From Metasolibacillus meyeri (lineage in GTDB: Bacteria > Bacillota > Bacilli > Bacillales_A > Planococcaceae), in NCBI RefSeq assembly GCF_003049505.1, contig NZ_PYWN01000025.1, forward strand, positions 1-43,572: DNA of 43,572 nucleotides, in the 5' to 3' direction. The translations under genes and the position numbers were made by a program. The notes beneath the pieces are model-generated. The model was not told the DNA's origin, ran no database searches, and was given only the letters and a program-made list of their open reading frames with translations. Of this stretch, positions 1 to 8,534 are shown piece after piece. Position 1 is the first letter of the stretch; every line of letters starts with the position of its first letter.

Positions 1-66
1 CGTGGAATAAACTCCGAAAAACGTGGAATAAACTCCGAAAAACGTGGAATAAACCTCGGAATTCGG
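1..66. repeat. 21-bp tandem array, locus 1
   Basis: Nearly three copies of a 21-bp unit beginning CGTGGAATAAACTCCG start at 1, 22 and 43; the third diverges after about 13 bases. The array may continue to the left of the window. It lies just past the stop codon of the minus-strand glucosaminidase gene. Its period equals that of three other arrays in the window although the unit sequence differs. Function unknown. Confidence 0.85.
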
Positions 67-73
67 CGTTTTT

Positions 74-850
74 TTATTGAATCACTTTCGTTTCATAAAT
101 CATCAATGTTTGTCCTTCCTGCAACGAGCTGGATTGCAGCTTATTCCATTGTTTCAATGATGTAACACTGACATTATAGCTTTCCGCAATGCTGTTTAAA
201 GAATCTTCAGCTTGAACGGTGATGGTCGTTTCGTTTTGAATTGGGTGGTCATATTGAGTTAAATCATATTGCTCAATTAATCGATTCAGCTTATCTTTAT
301 ATTTTGAATCGGTAGCATATGTGCCTGTTAAGAAGTTGGTAGCTTCTTGATAAGAGGCGGTATTGCTTTTAAATACCCCATGATAAATCGTTTTATTCCA
401 TGATACGCCGTTGCGTAATAGATTGATATAGTCTTGCAGGGAAGCTTCATAGGATGGGTATTTGCGGAACTCGGCAAGGATTGTTGATAAATTGCCTTTC
501 CCATCGTCCTCTTGTGTTTCCAATGCAACAGATTGATTATTGTATGCCCCTTTAATCCCAAATAAATTATAATTAGGCTCAGAAGCAAGCCCACTTTGTC
601 CTTTGTTACTTTCTAAAATTGCTTGTGCTAGCATTACAGATGCATATAAATCGTTTTCGTTAGCAAGCTTGCGTGCCGTTTCACCGATTGCGCCGATAAA
701 TTGCTCAGCGCTTAAATCTTCCTCAAGTGGCATAATAGCAGGCTCCACATATTCATCCAAAGAAAAAGTCTTTATTAGCATATATATTCCAAGCACAAAT
801 AGCATCATTAAAATGCCTAATGCAAATAATAATCTCTTTAATAGCTTCAT
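74..850 (-). CDS. Membrane-anchored glucosaminidase with C-terminal LysM
   Basis: Predicted peptidoglycan N-acetylglucosaminidase (GH73/LytG-like) of 258 residues that would cleave the glycan backbone at the outer membrane face. One N-terminal membrane segment lies at about residues 7-28. The catalytic domain follows, with AQAILESNKGQSG (general-acid Glu near residue 80) and YNLFGIKG. A LysM peptidoglycan-binding module ends the protein. The ATG at 850 is preferred to an in-frame upstream start because AGAGGA stands just before it and the hydrophobic segment then sits at the N-terminus. Transcribed alone. Family is confident; which glucosaminidase it corresponds to is not. Confidence 0.85.
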   Translation of the reverse strand: MKLLKRLLFALGILMMLFVLGIYMLIKTFSLDEYVEPAIMPLEEDLSAEQFIGAIGETARKLANENDLYASVMLAQAILESNKGQSGLASEPNYNLFGIKGAYNNQSVALETQEDDGKGNLSTILAEFRKYPSYEASLQDYINLLRNGVSWNKTIYHGVFKSNTASYQEATNFLTGTYATDSKYKDKLNRLIEQYDLTQYDHPIQNETTITVQAEDSLNSIAESYNVSVTSLKQWNKLQSSSLQEGQTLMIYETKVIQ

Positions 851-961
851 ACACAAGGGCGTCCTCTCTTTAAAAATTACTACTAAAAATTGTAGCATGA
901 TAAAGTTTATCACGCAAAAAAAGAGTTAGGTGATAAAATGGAGAAAAAGGAGGATTTTGTT

Positions 962-1795
962 ATGTGGCAAAAGAGGATGGTTGATACGGCAAGGGGGACA
1001 TTTGAATTGTTTGAAAAGGGCGAGGGGCAGCCATTAGCTATCACGCATTTATATAGTGAATATAATGAGCGCGGTAATGCCTTTGCTAACCCGTTCACAA
1101 ATTATTATAAAGTGTATTTAATCAATGTTCGGGGTGTTGGTAATTCTGTTAAAGCAGAACAGCAAGATGATTTTTCAATGGATACAACGATACGAGATTT
1201 AGAGGCGATACGTCAAGCGCTGGGGATACAGCAATGGGCGGTAGCGGGGCATTCCACAGGTGGCATGTTAGCGCTTAAATATGCAGTATTGGCACAGGAT
1301 TCCTTGACAAAAATTATTGCTACAGGGTCAGCTGCTAGTCAAGAATATGCAATGGATGTAAACAGCATTTATTGTCAGTTAAATCCGAATTTTAATCGCA
1401 TTCGTGAAATTATGAATTTGTTTAATAATCCTGATTTGCCAATAGAGCAGAGACAGCAATTATCCCAGGAATGGACTTTGATGTCTTTTTATAATAAAGA
1501 TAATTTAAAAAAATGTTATAAAAATCCCAATAGTGGAAAAACGGTTGGTGAGCGCTTAGACTATTTTCGCAAAGTTGAATATCAAATATTTGATGTGAGA
1601 GAACAGTTAAAATCTGTGCAAATTCCAGCGTTTATTTCAGCGGGCTTACATGATGCGCAATGCCCCTATCGTTTTTCGAAGGAAATGGTTGAGTTACTGC
1701 CATTTGCACAACTTATGACATTTGAATATAGCAATCATTTTCCCTTTTTTGAGGAGGAAGAAAAATTTGAGGAATTTGTTGCCTCTACTTGCTAA
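962..1795 (+). CDS. Alpha/beta-fold hydrolase
   Basis: A 277-residue soluble alpha/beta hydrolase. The nucleophile elbow GHSTGG puts the catalytic Ser near residue 98. An Asp in AGLHDAQCP and a His in SNHFPFFEE complete a plausible triad. The size fits proline iminopeptidase, haloperoxidase or lactonase-like esterases; the substrate cannot be read from sequence. The ATG at 962 is chosen over an in-frame ATG at 938 because AAAGGAGG (946-953) is 8 bases upstream of it. Monocistronic, divergent from the glucosaminidase gene. Confidence 0.85.
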   Translation: MWQKRMVDTARGTFELFEKGEGQPLAITHLYSEYNERGNAFANPFTNYYKVYLINVRGVGNSVKAEQQDDFSMDTTIRDLEAIRQALGIQQWAVAGHSTGGMLALKYAVLAQDSLTKIIATGSAASQEYAMDVNSIYCQLNPNFNRIREIMNLFNNPDLPIEQRQQLSQEWTLMSFYNKDNLKKCYKNPNSGKTVGERLDYFRKVEYQIFDVREQLKSVQIPAFISAGLHDAQCPYRFSKEMVELLPFAQLMTFEYSNHFPFFEEEEKFEEFVASTC

Positions 1796-1938
1796 AAAAT
1801 ATGCCCGTCTCTACAGAGAGTGAGATGAATGTTGTACTGCCATTTAATTACATAAATATATGTTTGAGGAGATGACCTTTGTATAACAACGCCATGACAT
1901 GTGCTCAACAACTGAATCATTTTCATCGCGTAGCTCTA

Positions 1939-2044
1939 AAGCTTCTGGCGGATGCCACAGATTTTGAAAAGAGGCCAAGTGAGTTAACCATTGGCATATG
2001 TCATGACGTTTTTAGGGTAAAGCAATTATATCCTGGCATAATTG
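1939..2044 (+). repeat. Dispersed structured element, copy A
   Basis: The core 1939-1970 (AAGCTTCTGGCGGATG, then CCACAGATTTTGAA) matches cores at 37442-37472 and, on the minus strand, 43519-43548. A small hairpin with arms GCCAA/TTGGC (1974-1995) follows. A second hairpin lies at 2023-2044 with arms CAATTAT and ATAATTG and is followed by GAT. The order core, variable hairpin, conserved hairpin is the same in all three copies. A weak 70-codon TTG-start frame (1879-2091) overlies it and is not regarded as a gene. Function unknown. Confidence 0.7.
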
Positions 2045-2092
2045 ATCAACATCCTACAAATACTATCATGAAAATATACTGTAGGGTGTGAT

Positions 2093-2830
2093 GTGTTGAA
2101 AAAAGTATACGCATTCATAGCAATAGTGCTTTTATTTGCTGTGTTTAGTTTTTTTCAAACGAAGGATGAAGCAGTGGCAAATCGCAGTAGACAATACTAT
2201 GAGCAGGCAGGGCAAGTTGTTTGGGATATTCATACAGATCAAAAAGTATTAGCACTCACCTTTGATGATGGTCCACATAAAGCCTATACGCCTGAAATTT
2301 TAGAATTGCTGGCATTATACGAAGCGAAAGCGACTTTTTTTATTATCGGTGAAAATGCGAAAAAAGATTCTGCACTTGTAAAGAGAATAAATGAAGAAGG
2401 ACACGAAATTGCTAATCATACCTATACACATCCATTAAAGACAACCGTACCAAAGCTACTAAAGGAAATCGAAGAAACTTCAGAATTACTTGAGCAAATA
2501 ACAGGAAGTAGACCGAAGTTATTTCGTCCTGTCGGTGGACAGTATACAGATGCCATGATTGATGCGATTACAGAGGCAGGCTATAAAGTTGTGATGTGGT
2601 CTTGGCATTTGGATACGGAAGATTGGAAAGAACCTGGTGTAGAAAAAATCATCGCTACGGTAAATAGTGCTAAAGAGGGAGATGTCATTCTTTTTCATGA
2701 TGGTGGCGGTAATCGTCAACAAACTGTAGAGGCATTAAAGCAAGTTTTACCACAGTTAAAAGAACAGGGATATACATTTGTTACGATTTCAGAATTACTT
2801 GCAATACAACAGTCTACAATACAAAAATAG
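2093..2830 (+). CDS. Polysaccharide deacetylase (NodB-type)
   Basis: Carbohydrate esterase family 4 protein of 245 residues, expected to remove N-acetyl groups from peptidoglycan or another surface glycan. An N-terminal hydrophobic segment (residues 4-21) suggests membrane anchoring or export. NodB motifs are intact: TFDDGP (56-61), NHTYTH with metal-binding His 109 and 113, FRPVGG, WSWHLDTEDW and LFHDGG. The start is GTG 2093 or the adjacent TTG 2096, behind a weak AGGGTG. The substrate is not determinable. Ends at a strong terminator. Confidence 0.88.
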   Translation: MLKKVYAFIAIVLLFAVFSFFQTKDEAVANRSRQYYEQAGQVVWDIHTDQKVLALTFDDGPHKAYTPEILELLALYEAKATFFIIGENAKKDSALVKRINEEGHEIANHTYTHPLKTTVPKLLKEIEETSELLEQITGSRPKLFRPVGGQYTDAMIDAITEAGYKVVMWSWHLDTEDWKEPGVEKIIATVNSAKEGDVILFHDGGGNRQQTVEALKQVLPQLKEQGYTFVTISELLAIQQSTIQK

Positions 2831-2838
2831 GTAAGATG

Positions 2839-2881
2839 CCCCCACTGGAAGTAAAATATTTTTAGGAGTGGGGGATTTTTT
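2839..2881 (+). terminator. Terminator after polysaccharide deacetylase
   Basis: Perfect stem CCCCCACT (2839-2846) with AGTGGGGG (2867-2874), followed by A and a run of T. Confidence 0.9.
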
Positions 2882-2949
2882 TGCTTTTCTCAGCAGCAAA
2901 ATTGCGTAATAATAGAAAAGTAAAAATTAAACAAGGAGTTGGTTTATGG

Positions 2950-3810
2950 ATGGAAGGTAGTACAAAAGGCGATTTTATTCGTCGTGTTATACTGATTATT
3001 ATTGGGGCAGCGATTGCAGCTTATGCACTAGAAGCGGTCTTAATCCCAAATGCGGTAATTGATGGTGGCGTAACAGGTGTAAGTATTATGGGGAACTATC
3101 TTTTTAATATCCCATTAGGTGTTTTGCTGTTCGTCTTAAATTTACCTTTTATATATTTAGGCTATAAGCAAGTAGGGAAAACATTTGCGATATATAGCAC
3201 GATTGGAATTGTCGCCCTATCCATTTCGACAATGTTAATGCATGGAATGGAGCCGATTTTAGGTGAAAAGGATTCTTTACTCGTTGTATTATCTGGCGGT
3301 GTTATGCTTGGTGTAGGGATTGGTATTGTATTGCGTAATGGCGGTGCGCTAGACGGCTCAGAAGTGCTTGCTGTTCTTTTATCGCGCAACATACCTTTTT
3401 CAGTAGGGGATGTTATTTTATTTATTAATGCCTTTATTTTCACAGGTGCAGGCTTTATTTATGGCTTAGAAAGTGCACTCTATTCCGCTGCTACATATTA
3501 TATTGCCAAAGTTGTCATTGATGTGATTCAAGTAGGTTTAGAAAGTTCGAAATCGGTTCGTGTCATTAGTAAAAAATCGCGAGACATCGGGCAAGCAATA
3601 CAAGACCGACTAGGGCGAGGTGTTACATATACACACGGAACAGGCGGATTTTCTAATGAACAAGTTGAAATAGTAAGCTGTATTATTACACGTATGGAAG
3701 AAAATAAGATTTTAACAATTATTAAGGAGCATGACCCAAGTGCCTTCATTGTGATTACAGAGGTAGCAGAGGTACGTGGCGGTAGCTTTAAAAAGAGAGA
3801 TATTCACTAA
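2950..3810 (+). CDS. YitT/DUF161 family membrane protein
   Basis: Integral membrane protein of 286 residues: about five hydrophobic segments, then a soluble C-terminal DUF2179 domain (from roughly residue 200, VRVISKKSRDIGQAI onward). B. subtilis encodes several paralogues of this kind (YitT, YpjC and others); the molecular role is not established. ATG 2950 is preferred because AAGGAG (2933-2938) is 11 bases upstream; an in-frame upstream TTG at 2881 lies inside the preceding terminator. Convergent with the yfiT-like gene, sharing a terminator. Confidence 0.88.
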   Translation: MEGSTKGDFIRRVILIIIGAAIAAYALEAVLIPNAVIDGGVTGVSIMGNYLFNIPLGVLLFVLNLPFIYLGYKQVGKTFAIYSTIGIVALSISTMLMHGMEPILGEKDSLLVVLSGGVMLGVGIGIVLRNGGALDGSEVLAVLLSRNIPFSVGDVILFINAFIFTGAGFIYGLESALYSAATYYIAKVVIDVIQVGLESSKSVRVISKKSRDIGQAIQDRLGRGVTYTHGTGGFSNEQVEIVSCIITRMEENKILTIIKEHDPSAFIVITEVAEVRGGSFKKRDIH

Positions 3811-3858
3811 AAACTGTCTGGAAAGTTGTGTATTGTCCTACTTTCCAAACAGTTTTTT
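3811..3858. terminator. Bidirectional terminator, yitT / yfiT
   Basis: AAACTGTCTGGAAAGT pairs with ACTTTCCAAACAGTTT, with T runs on both strands. It sits between the stop codons of two convergent genes. Confidence 0.88.
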
Positions 3859-3859
3859 A

Positions 3860-4381
3860 TTATTTAATTTTTAATGTCAATGCTTGCTTAATATGTGCTA
3901 AATGGTGTGCGCCATGCCAAGCATATAAGCCGATGCATTGTTCAAGCGGCATCGTGCCCGTATCAGGATGGTGGAAGCTTCTTTTCAACTGCCTATTCGA
4001 TAAGCTTTCAAGCAGCACTGTCCATCGTCTATGCAAAGCTTCTAAACAGGTTAACGAAATATCGATAGGCAATGCTGAATCAGGTAGCTCAGCCCATTTA
4101 TCCTCTGCATAAGGTTTAATCGTTGGTTCGTTTTCTGTTAGGGCTAGCTTAAAGCGGATGTAACTATTCATATGACTGTCTGCAATATGGTGAATAAGCT
4201 GACGGACTGTCCAGCCATTTTCTCGGTAGCGATATGTTAGTTCAGCGTCTGTTAGCTGTGCTGTAAGTTTATTTAGTTGCTGCGGCAAAGCTTCAATTTG
4301 CTCAATCCAGTCGGTAATTTGTTGTGTTGAAATGGATTGGGGACATTGAAATTCCCCAATGGGATAGCGCTTATCTTGCAT
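3860..4381 (-). CDS. yfiT: YfiT/DinB-like putative metal-dependent thiol transferase
   Basis: A 173-residue four-helix-bundle protein of the DinB/YfiT superfamily, members of which are metal-dependent bacillithiol (or mycothiol) S-transferases. It matches B. subtilis YfiT closely from the N-terminal YPIGEF through GWTVRQLIHHIADSHMNSYI to the C-terminal HGAHHLAHI; these His residues form the metal triad. The start at 4381 (MQDKRYPIG) is chosen because an in-frame GTG three codons earlier is itself part of the AGAGGTG ribosome site. Lying 56 bases behind the LLM oxidoreductase on the same strand, it may conjugate thiol to electrophiles in the same quinone-detoxification unit. Confidence 0.88.
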   Translation of the reverse strand: MQDKRYPIGEFQCPQSISTQQITDWIEQIEALPQQLNKLTAQLTDAELTYRYRENGWTVRQLIHHIADSHMNSYIRFKLALTENEPTIKPYAEDKWAELPDSALPIDISLTCLEALHRRWTVLLESLSNRQLKRSFHHPDTGTMPLEQCIGLYAWHGAHHLAHIKQALTLKIK

Positions 4382-4437
4382 TTGTAACACCTCTTTTATT
4401 CTTAATCATAATTGAAGGCAAGCTGAAAATTCAATCA

Positions 4438-5493
4438 TTATTGCTGCGTATATTTTTTAATAGCAGGAATAATTTCGTTCCCAATCAGTTCGATGTTTTT
4501 CATGACTTGGTTAAAAGGTACGCCACCGAAATCAATTTGAGCCATAAAGCGTTGTTGACCGAATAATTCATATTGGTATAGCATTTTTTCGATAATTTGC
4601 TGAGGGCTGCCGACCATTAACGCATCCTTTGTATCGCTGGCAAATTCGATTTGCTGTCTCGGGTAGCCGCTACCACGAATGGCTAAGAAACCACTATTTA
4701 AATGTGGATACATTTCGTCGATTGCTTGCTGTGTTGTTTCTGCAACATAAAATAAGCTTGTTGTGGCAATCGGAAGGGTAGCAGGGTTAAAACCGCTTTC
4801 TGTTGCTGCTTCACGATAAGCATCAACTGACACTTTGAAGTTTGCGGCTGGTCCACCTAATGTTGTCAGCATCATTGGAATGCCCATCTGCCCAGCTTTA
4901 ATTGCGCTGGCTGGAGGGCCACCAACCGCACGCCAAATCGGTAAAGAGCCTTCCTTTGGTTGTGGATAAATCATGGCATTAATTAAAGGTGGTCTGAATT
5001 GTCCTTCCCACGTAATTTTTTCTTTTTCATTTAATTTCATTAACAGCTCTAACTTCTCTTCAAATAAATCTTCATAATAAGCTAAATCATAGCCAAATAA
5101 CTCATAAGCACCAACGCGAGAACCACGTCCTGCGACAATTTCAGCACGACCATTGGAGATTAAGTCAATTGTTGCAAAGTCTTCATAGACGCGTACAGGA
5201 TCAGCAACACTAAGCACTGTTGCGGAGCTTGCAATTTTAATACGCTCTGTTGCCTGTGCAATTGCACCTAAAATAACGGTATGTGCCTGTGATGTAAAAT
5301 GTGTTTGGTGGCTTTCGCCGACGGCAAATACATCAATACTAGCCTGTTCCGCTAATTGGCTCGCTTCAATTAACTCTTGAATACGCTGCTGTGCTGAAAT
5401 ACGCTCCCCAGTTAATGGGTTGGCCATATGGTCACCTAATGAATAAAGCCCAAATTCCATCCCTTTTGCTTTGTCGATGCGATAGTTTTGCAT
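4438..5493 (-). CDS. LLM-class flavin-dependent oxidoreductase
   Basis: A 351-residue luciferase-like monooxygenase-fold protein. Recognisable segments are MEFGLYSLGDH at the N-terminus, ERIKIASSATVLSVADPVRVYEDFATIDLISNGRAEI split around the first third, and VAGRGSR. Members use reduced FMN or F420; the substrate is unknown. It lies 5 bases behind a ring-cleaving dioxygenase on the same strand, so co-transcription is very likely, and an aromatic or quinone substrate is a reasonable inference. Confidence 0.87.
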   Translation of the reverse strand: MQNYRIDKAKGMEFGLYSLGDHMANPLTGERISAQQRIQELIEASQLAEQASIDVFAVGESHQTHFTSQAHTVILGAIAQATERIKIASSATVLSVADPVRVYEDFATIDLISNGRAEIVAGRGSRVGAYELFGYDLAYYEDLFEEKLELLMKLNEKEKITWEGQFRPPLINAMIYPQPKEGSLPIWRAVGGPPASAIKAGQMGIPMMLTTLGGPAANFKVSVDAYREAATESGFNPATLPIATTSLFYVAETTQQAIDEMYPHLNSGFLAIRGSGYPRQQIEFASDTKDALMVGSPQQIIEKMLYQYELFGQQRFMAQIDFGGVPFNQVMKNIELIGNEIIPAIKKYTQQ

Positions 5494-5498
5494 AATGA

Positions 5499-6440
5499 TT
5501 ACTCCTCTTCGATAGGCTGTAGATGTGCTTCTATTTCAGCACGACGTTCTTCTAAAAATGGTGGTAAATCCAATTTCTCTCCTAATGTTGCGATATCTCC
5601 ATCAATTGTGAAGCCTGGTCCATCCGTAGCAATTTCAAAAAGAATGCCATTGGATTCACGGAAATAAAGGCTTTTAAAGTAATAGCGGTCAACAATGCCA
5701 GATGTCTGAAAGCCACGCTCTTTCACACGAGCATCCCAATAGGTAAGCTCCTCATCATTACGCACACGGATAGCTAAATGATGGATGCTACCGCAGCCAG
5801 GTTTTTCGCTTGGCCCATCAAGCTCTTTAATCACAATCTCTCCAAACACTTGCCCTTCTATAGATTGGAAAATAGCTTCATTTTCTGTACGGTTAATTTC
5901 CTTGTAATTAAATAATTTTAATATATTAGCTAACTTATCAAGGCGCTTCACTGTCATTTCTACAGAGCCCATGCCTAATATTTGATGCTCTAGAGGGACA
6001 GGAGACTGTTCCCATCTTTGCCAATGCTCAAGGACTTCCCCATTTGCTGCAAGCAGTATCATGCGCAAGCCTTCTTCATCTTCAAAGTGTAGGGCAGGGC
6101 GGTTGGCATATGTTGTAATTTCCTCATGTTTGACATCGAAGCTTTTAAAGCGTTGTTGCCAATAAATTAAGCTTTCTTCTGATGGTACAAGTAAACCAAT
6201 TTGTGTAATGGCATTTGTGCCGCGGTGTGTACGCCCGATGAATGGCATTTCAAAAAATGATAGCTCTGTGCCTGGGCTACCTGTTGTATCTCCATAAAAT
6301 AAATGGTACATCGATGGATCATCTTGATTGACCGTTAGCTTTACACGGCGCAAACCTAAAATATGTCGATAAAAATGGTTATTTTGTTTCGCATTTTTGG
6401 ATAACATTGAAATATGATGATGTCCTGTGATTGTATACAT
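5499..6440 (-). CDS. Ring-cleaving dioxygenase, MhqO-type (minus arm)
   Basis: A 313-residue glyoxalase/VOC superfamily protein with two tandem VOC halves (about 1-130 and 155-290). Metal-ligand positions are visible: GHHHIS near the start, HHLAIRV in the second half and the C-terminal ILFEIATDGPGF. Relatives in B. subtilis (MhqA/E/O) are hydroquinone-specific ring-cleaving dioxygenases under MhqR. Start ATG 6440 has AAGGAG immediately upstream; the frame is open further but without a ribosome site. It is a diverged paralogue of the plus-strand dioxygenase across the shared regulatory region. Confidence 0.9.
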   Translation of the reverse strand: MYTITGHHHISMLSKNAKQNNHFYRHILGLRRVKLTVNQDDPSMYHLFYGDTTGSPGTELSFFEMPFIGRTHRGTNAITQIGLLVPSEESLIYWQQRFKSFDVKHEEITTYANRPALHFEDEEGLRMILLAANGEVLEHWQRWEQSPVPLEHQILGMGSVEMTVKRLDKLANILKLFNYKEINRTENEAIFQSIEGQVFGEIVIKELDGPSEKPGCGSIHHLAIRVRNDEELTYWDARVKERGFQTSGIVDRYYFKSLYFRESNGILFEIATDGPGFTIDGDIATLGEKLDLPPFLEERRAEIEAHLQPIEEE

Positions 6441-6506
6441 AGCAATCGCTCCTTGTATATTGTTGTTTCTCACTTTACTCCTCAAAAATATAATATGCAA
6501 GGAAAA

Positions 6507-6524
6507 TATCTCGAATTCAAGATA
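6507..6524. promoter_or_regulatory. MhqR-type operator, minus-arm proximal
   Basis: TATCTCGAATTCAAGATA is a near-perfect 9+9 palindrome matching the described MhqR box. The identical 18-mer recurs 62 bp away. It lies 67 bases before the minus-strand dioxygenase start. Confidence 0.82.
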
Positions 6525-6539
6525 TTTTTTCGCTAGCTG

Positions 6540-6568
6540 TTGACACTATCAAATATCTATGGTAAATT
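6540..6568 (+). promoter_or_regulatory. SigA-type promoter for the plus-strand mhq operon
   Basis: TTGACA (6540-6545), a 17-base spacer, and TAAATT (6563-6568). The operator at 6569 abuts the -10 box, so a bound repressor would cover the start site. Confidence 0.7.
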
Positions 6569-6586
6569 TATCTCGAATTCAAGATA
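6569..6586. promoter_or_regulatory. MhqR-type operator, plus-arm proximal
   Basis: A second copy of TATCTCGAATTCAAGATA, directly downstream of the -10 box at 6563-6568 and 60 bases before the plus-strand dioxygenase start. This is the expected position for repression by MhqR. No mhqR gene is in the window. Confidence 0.85.
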
Positions 6587-6646
6587 ATTTCGAAAAGCCC
6601 ATATTCAATGAAATATAATTTACAAAATCAAACGGAGGTATAACAA

Positions 6647-7630
6647 ATGAACCATTTAAAAGGAATCCACCATGTAACGGCCATTACAAGTAGCGCAGAA
6701 AAAAATTATGCGTTTTTTACAAATGTACTGGGGATGCGCTTAGTGAAGAAAACAGTAAACCAAGATGATATTCAAACATATCACTTATTTTTTGCGGACG
6801 ATAAAGGTTCAGCGGGTACAGACATGACATTTTTTGATTTCCCAGGCATCCAAAAAGGTATGCATGGTACAAATGAAATTTCAAAAACCTCGTTTCGTGT
6901 GCCAACAGATGGAGCATTAGATTATTGGGTGAAACGCTTCGACCGTTTACAAGTAGTGCATACGGGTGTACAAGAGCAGTTTGGTAAAAAAACATTGTCA
7001 TTTGTTGACTTTGATGATCAACATTATCAGTTAATTTCCGATGAACATAATAAAGGCGTTGCTTCAGGAACACCTTGGGAGAAGGGGCCGATTCCATTAG
7101 AATACGCAATTACAGGACTTGGGCCGATATTTATTCGTATTAGCGATTTTCGCTTCTTTAAGCAAGTACTGGAAAAAGTGATGCTATTTACTGAAATAGC
7201 GCAAGAGGACTTATTTTACTTATTTGAAGTAGGTGAAGGTGGGAACGGTGCACAAATTATCGTTGAGCATAATACGGTACTACCGAATGCACGCCAAGGC
7301 TTCGGCACAGTGCATCATGCAGCATTCCGCGTGGAGGATCGCGCCATGTTAAATGAATGGCAGACACATTTCGAAAGCTTCGGTTTACGTACATCAGGCT
7401 ATGTCAATCGTCATTTCTTTGAATCGCTTTATACACGTGTTGCACCACAAATTTTATTCGAGCTTGCAACAGATGGACCAGGCTTTATGGGCGATGAGCC
7501 ATATGAAACATTAGGTGAAAAGCTATCTTTACCACCATTTTTAGAGCCGAAGCGTGAGCAAATTGAAAGCTTAGTAAGACCGATTGATACAGTACGTAGC
7601 ACGATAACATTCGAAAAAGAATACGAATAA
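6647..7630 (+). CDS. mhqO: Ring-cleaving dioxygenase, MhqO-type (plus arm)
   Basis: A 327-residue two-module VOC dioxygenase expected to open hydroquinone or catechol rings. Evidence: GIHHVTAITSSAEKNYAFF at the N-terminus, KTVNQDD, HHAAFRVEDR in the second module, and ILFELATDGPGF with the C-terminal metal-ligand Glu. RBS GGAGGT precedes ATG 6647. Followed after 14 bases by mhqN, so both respond to the same MhqR-type operator. The B. subtilis symbol is given by similarity; assignment among mhqA, E and O is uncertain. Confidence 0.88.
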   Translation: MNHLKGIHHVTAITSSAEKNYAFFTNVLGMRLVKKTVNQDDIQTYHLFFADDKGSAGTDMTFFDFPGIQKGMHGTNEISKTSFRVPTDGALDYWVKRFDRLQVVHTGVQEQFGKKTLSFVDFDDQHYQLISDEHNKGVASGTPWEKGPIPLEYAITGLGPIFIRISDFRFFKQVLEKVMLFTEIAQEDLFYLFEVGEGGNGAQIIVEHNTVLPNARQGFGTVHHAAFRVEDRAMLNEWQTHFESFGLRTSGYVNRHFFESLYTRVAPQILFELATDGPGFMGDEPYETLGEKLSLPPFLEPKREQIESLVRPIDTVRSTITFEKEYE

Positions 7631-7644
7631 AAGGAGCTAGAATC

Positions 7645-8262
7645 ATGGATTTTCAACAATTAATCGAGCAGCGCCGCTCAGCAAGTAATTTTATACAAGA
7701 TGTTTCAATTACAGAAGCTGATTTAAAACCAATTTTCGATGATGTGAAATATGCACCATCAGCTTTCAATTTACAGCATACAAATTATATTGCGGTTCTT
7801 GATGAAACAAAAAAAGAGCAAGTGCGTGAAGCGGCATACGGTCAATATAAAGTGCATAGCGCCTCAGCTGTTATTATCGTTACAGGGAACCGCTATGCAT
7901 ACAAAACGACTGCTGCTTTAAATGAGGGTATGCGTGATTTAGGTGTTATCAATGATTGTGAGTTAGAAAATATCGTCAAAGAAAACGCAGAGTTTTATGA
8001 AAGTCGCGGCGAGCAGTTCATGAAGGAAGAAGCGATTCGCAACGCTTCCTTATCTGCGATGTTGTTCATGCTTGCAGCAAAAAATCGTGGCTGGGATACA
8101 TGTCCAATGATCGGCTTTGATCAAGAAAAAGTGCGTGAACTACTGCAAATTCCTGCAAATGAAGAGATTGTGTTAATGATGACGATTGGAAAAGAGAAGG
8201 TAGAAAGCCGTGGATTGCGCGGCTACCGTAAGCCTGTGAATGAGTTTGTGGAGTTCATTTAG
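7645..8262 (+). CDS. mhqN: Nitroreductase-family protein MhqN
   Basis: A 205-residue FMN-dependent nitroreductase-fold protein thought to reduce quinones or nitroaromatics. It resembles B. subtilis MhqN throughout: RRSASNF, APSAFNLQHT, YGQYKV, RNASLSAMLFMLAA, GWDTCPMIGFD and RGYRKPVNEFVEF near the end. RBS AAGGAG precedes ATG 7645. Second gene of the plus-strand quinone-response operon; convergent with fabI. Confidence 0.92.
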   Translation: MDFQQLIEQRRSASNFIQDVSITEADLKPIFDDVKYAPSAFNLQHTNYIAVLDETKKEQVREAAYGQYKVHSASAVIIVTGNRYAYKTTAALNEGMRDLGVINDCELENIVKENAEFYESRGEQFMKEEAIRNASLSAMLFMLAAKNRGWDTCPMIGFDQEKVRELLQIPANEEIVLMMTIGKEKVESRGLRGYRKPVNEFVEFI

Positions 8263-8285
8263 GTTCAGTAATGTTTTCTGTGTTG

Positions 8286-8506
8286 CGAAAGTGAAGTGAC
8301 AAATATAGACGATGAGATGAAGCGAGTGTTTTCAAAAATTCTAGTTCGAAAGTAATGATTCGCTTGTAAGATAGCTGAATTCGCTCGCAAAACGCCCATT
8401 TTCGCCCGTTAAAAAATAAAATTCGCCCGCAAGGCAACCACATTCGCGCAATTAAGCTCAAAATAGGAGCTTGTCTAAAAAGGTGACACCTTTTCGGACA
8501 GGCCCT
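8286..8506. repeat. Dispersed intergenic element with 21-bp array, locus 2
   Basis: The mhqN-fabI gap holds no gene. Five units of about ATTCGCCCG start at 8358, 8379, 8400, 8421 and 8442, exactly 21 bp apart. The left flank (GAAGCGAGTGTTTT, then TAGTTCGAAAGTAATG) and the hairpin on the right (8465-8506) match the element at 16391-16604. A further partial relative of the left part lies near 28290. Confidence 0.8.
8465..8506. terminator. Hairpin at the right end of the locus-2 element
   Basis: AGGAGCTTGTCTAAAAAGGTG pairs imperfectly with the following ACACCTTTTCGGACAGGCCC. No T run follows, so it may be a decayed terminator. Its stem is related to several other terminators in the window. Confidence 0.5.
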
Positions 8507-8534
8507 ATGGATGCTAGACACTCACATAATTAAG

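Noticed and set aside
1879-2091. A 70-codon frame with a TTG start
   Set aside because: It lies over repeat element copy A. Its middle resembles other copies at the DNA level with changes at non-wobble positions, and no protein family is recognisable.
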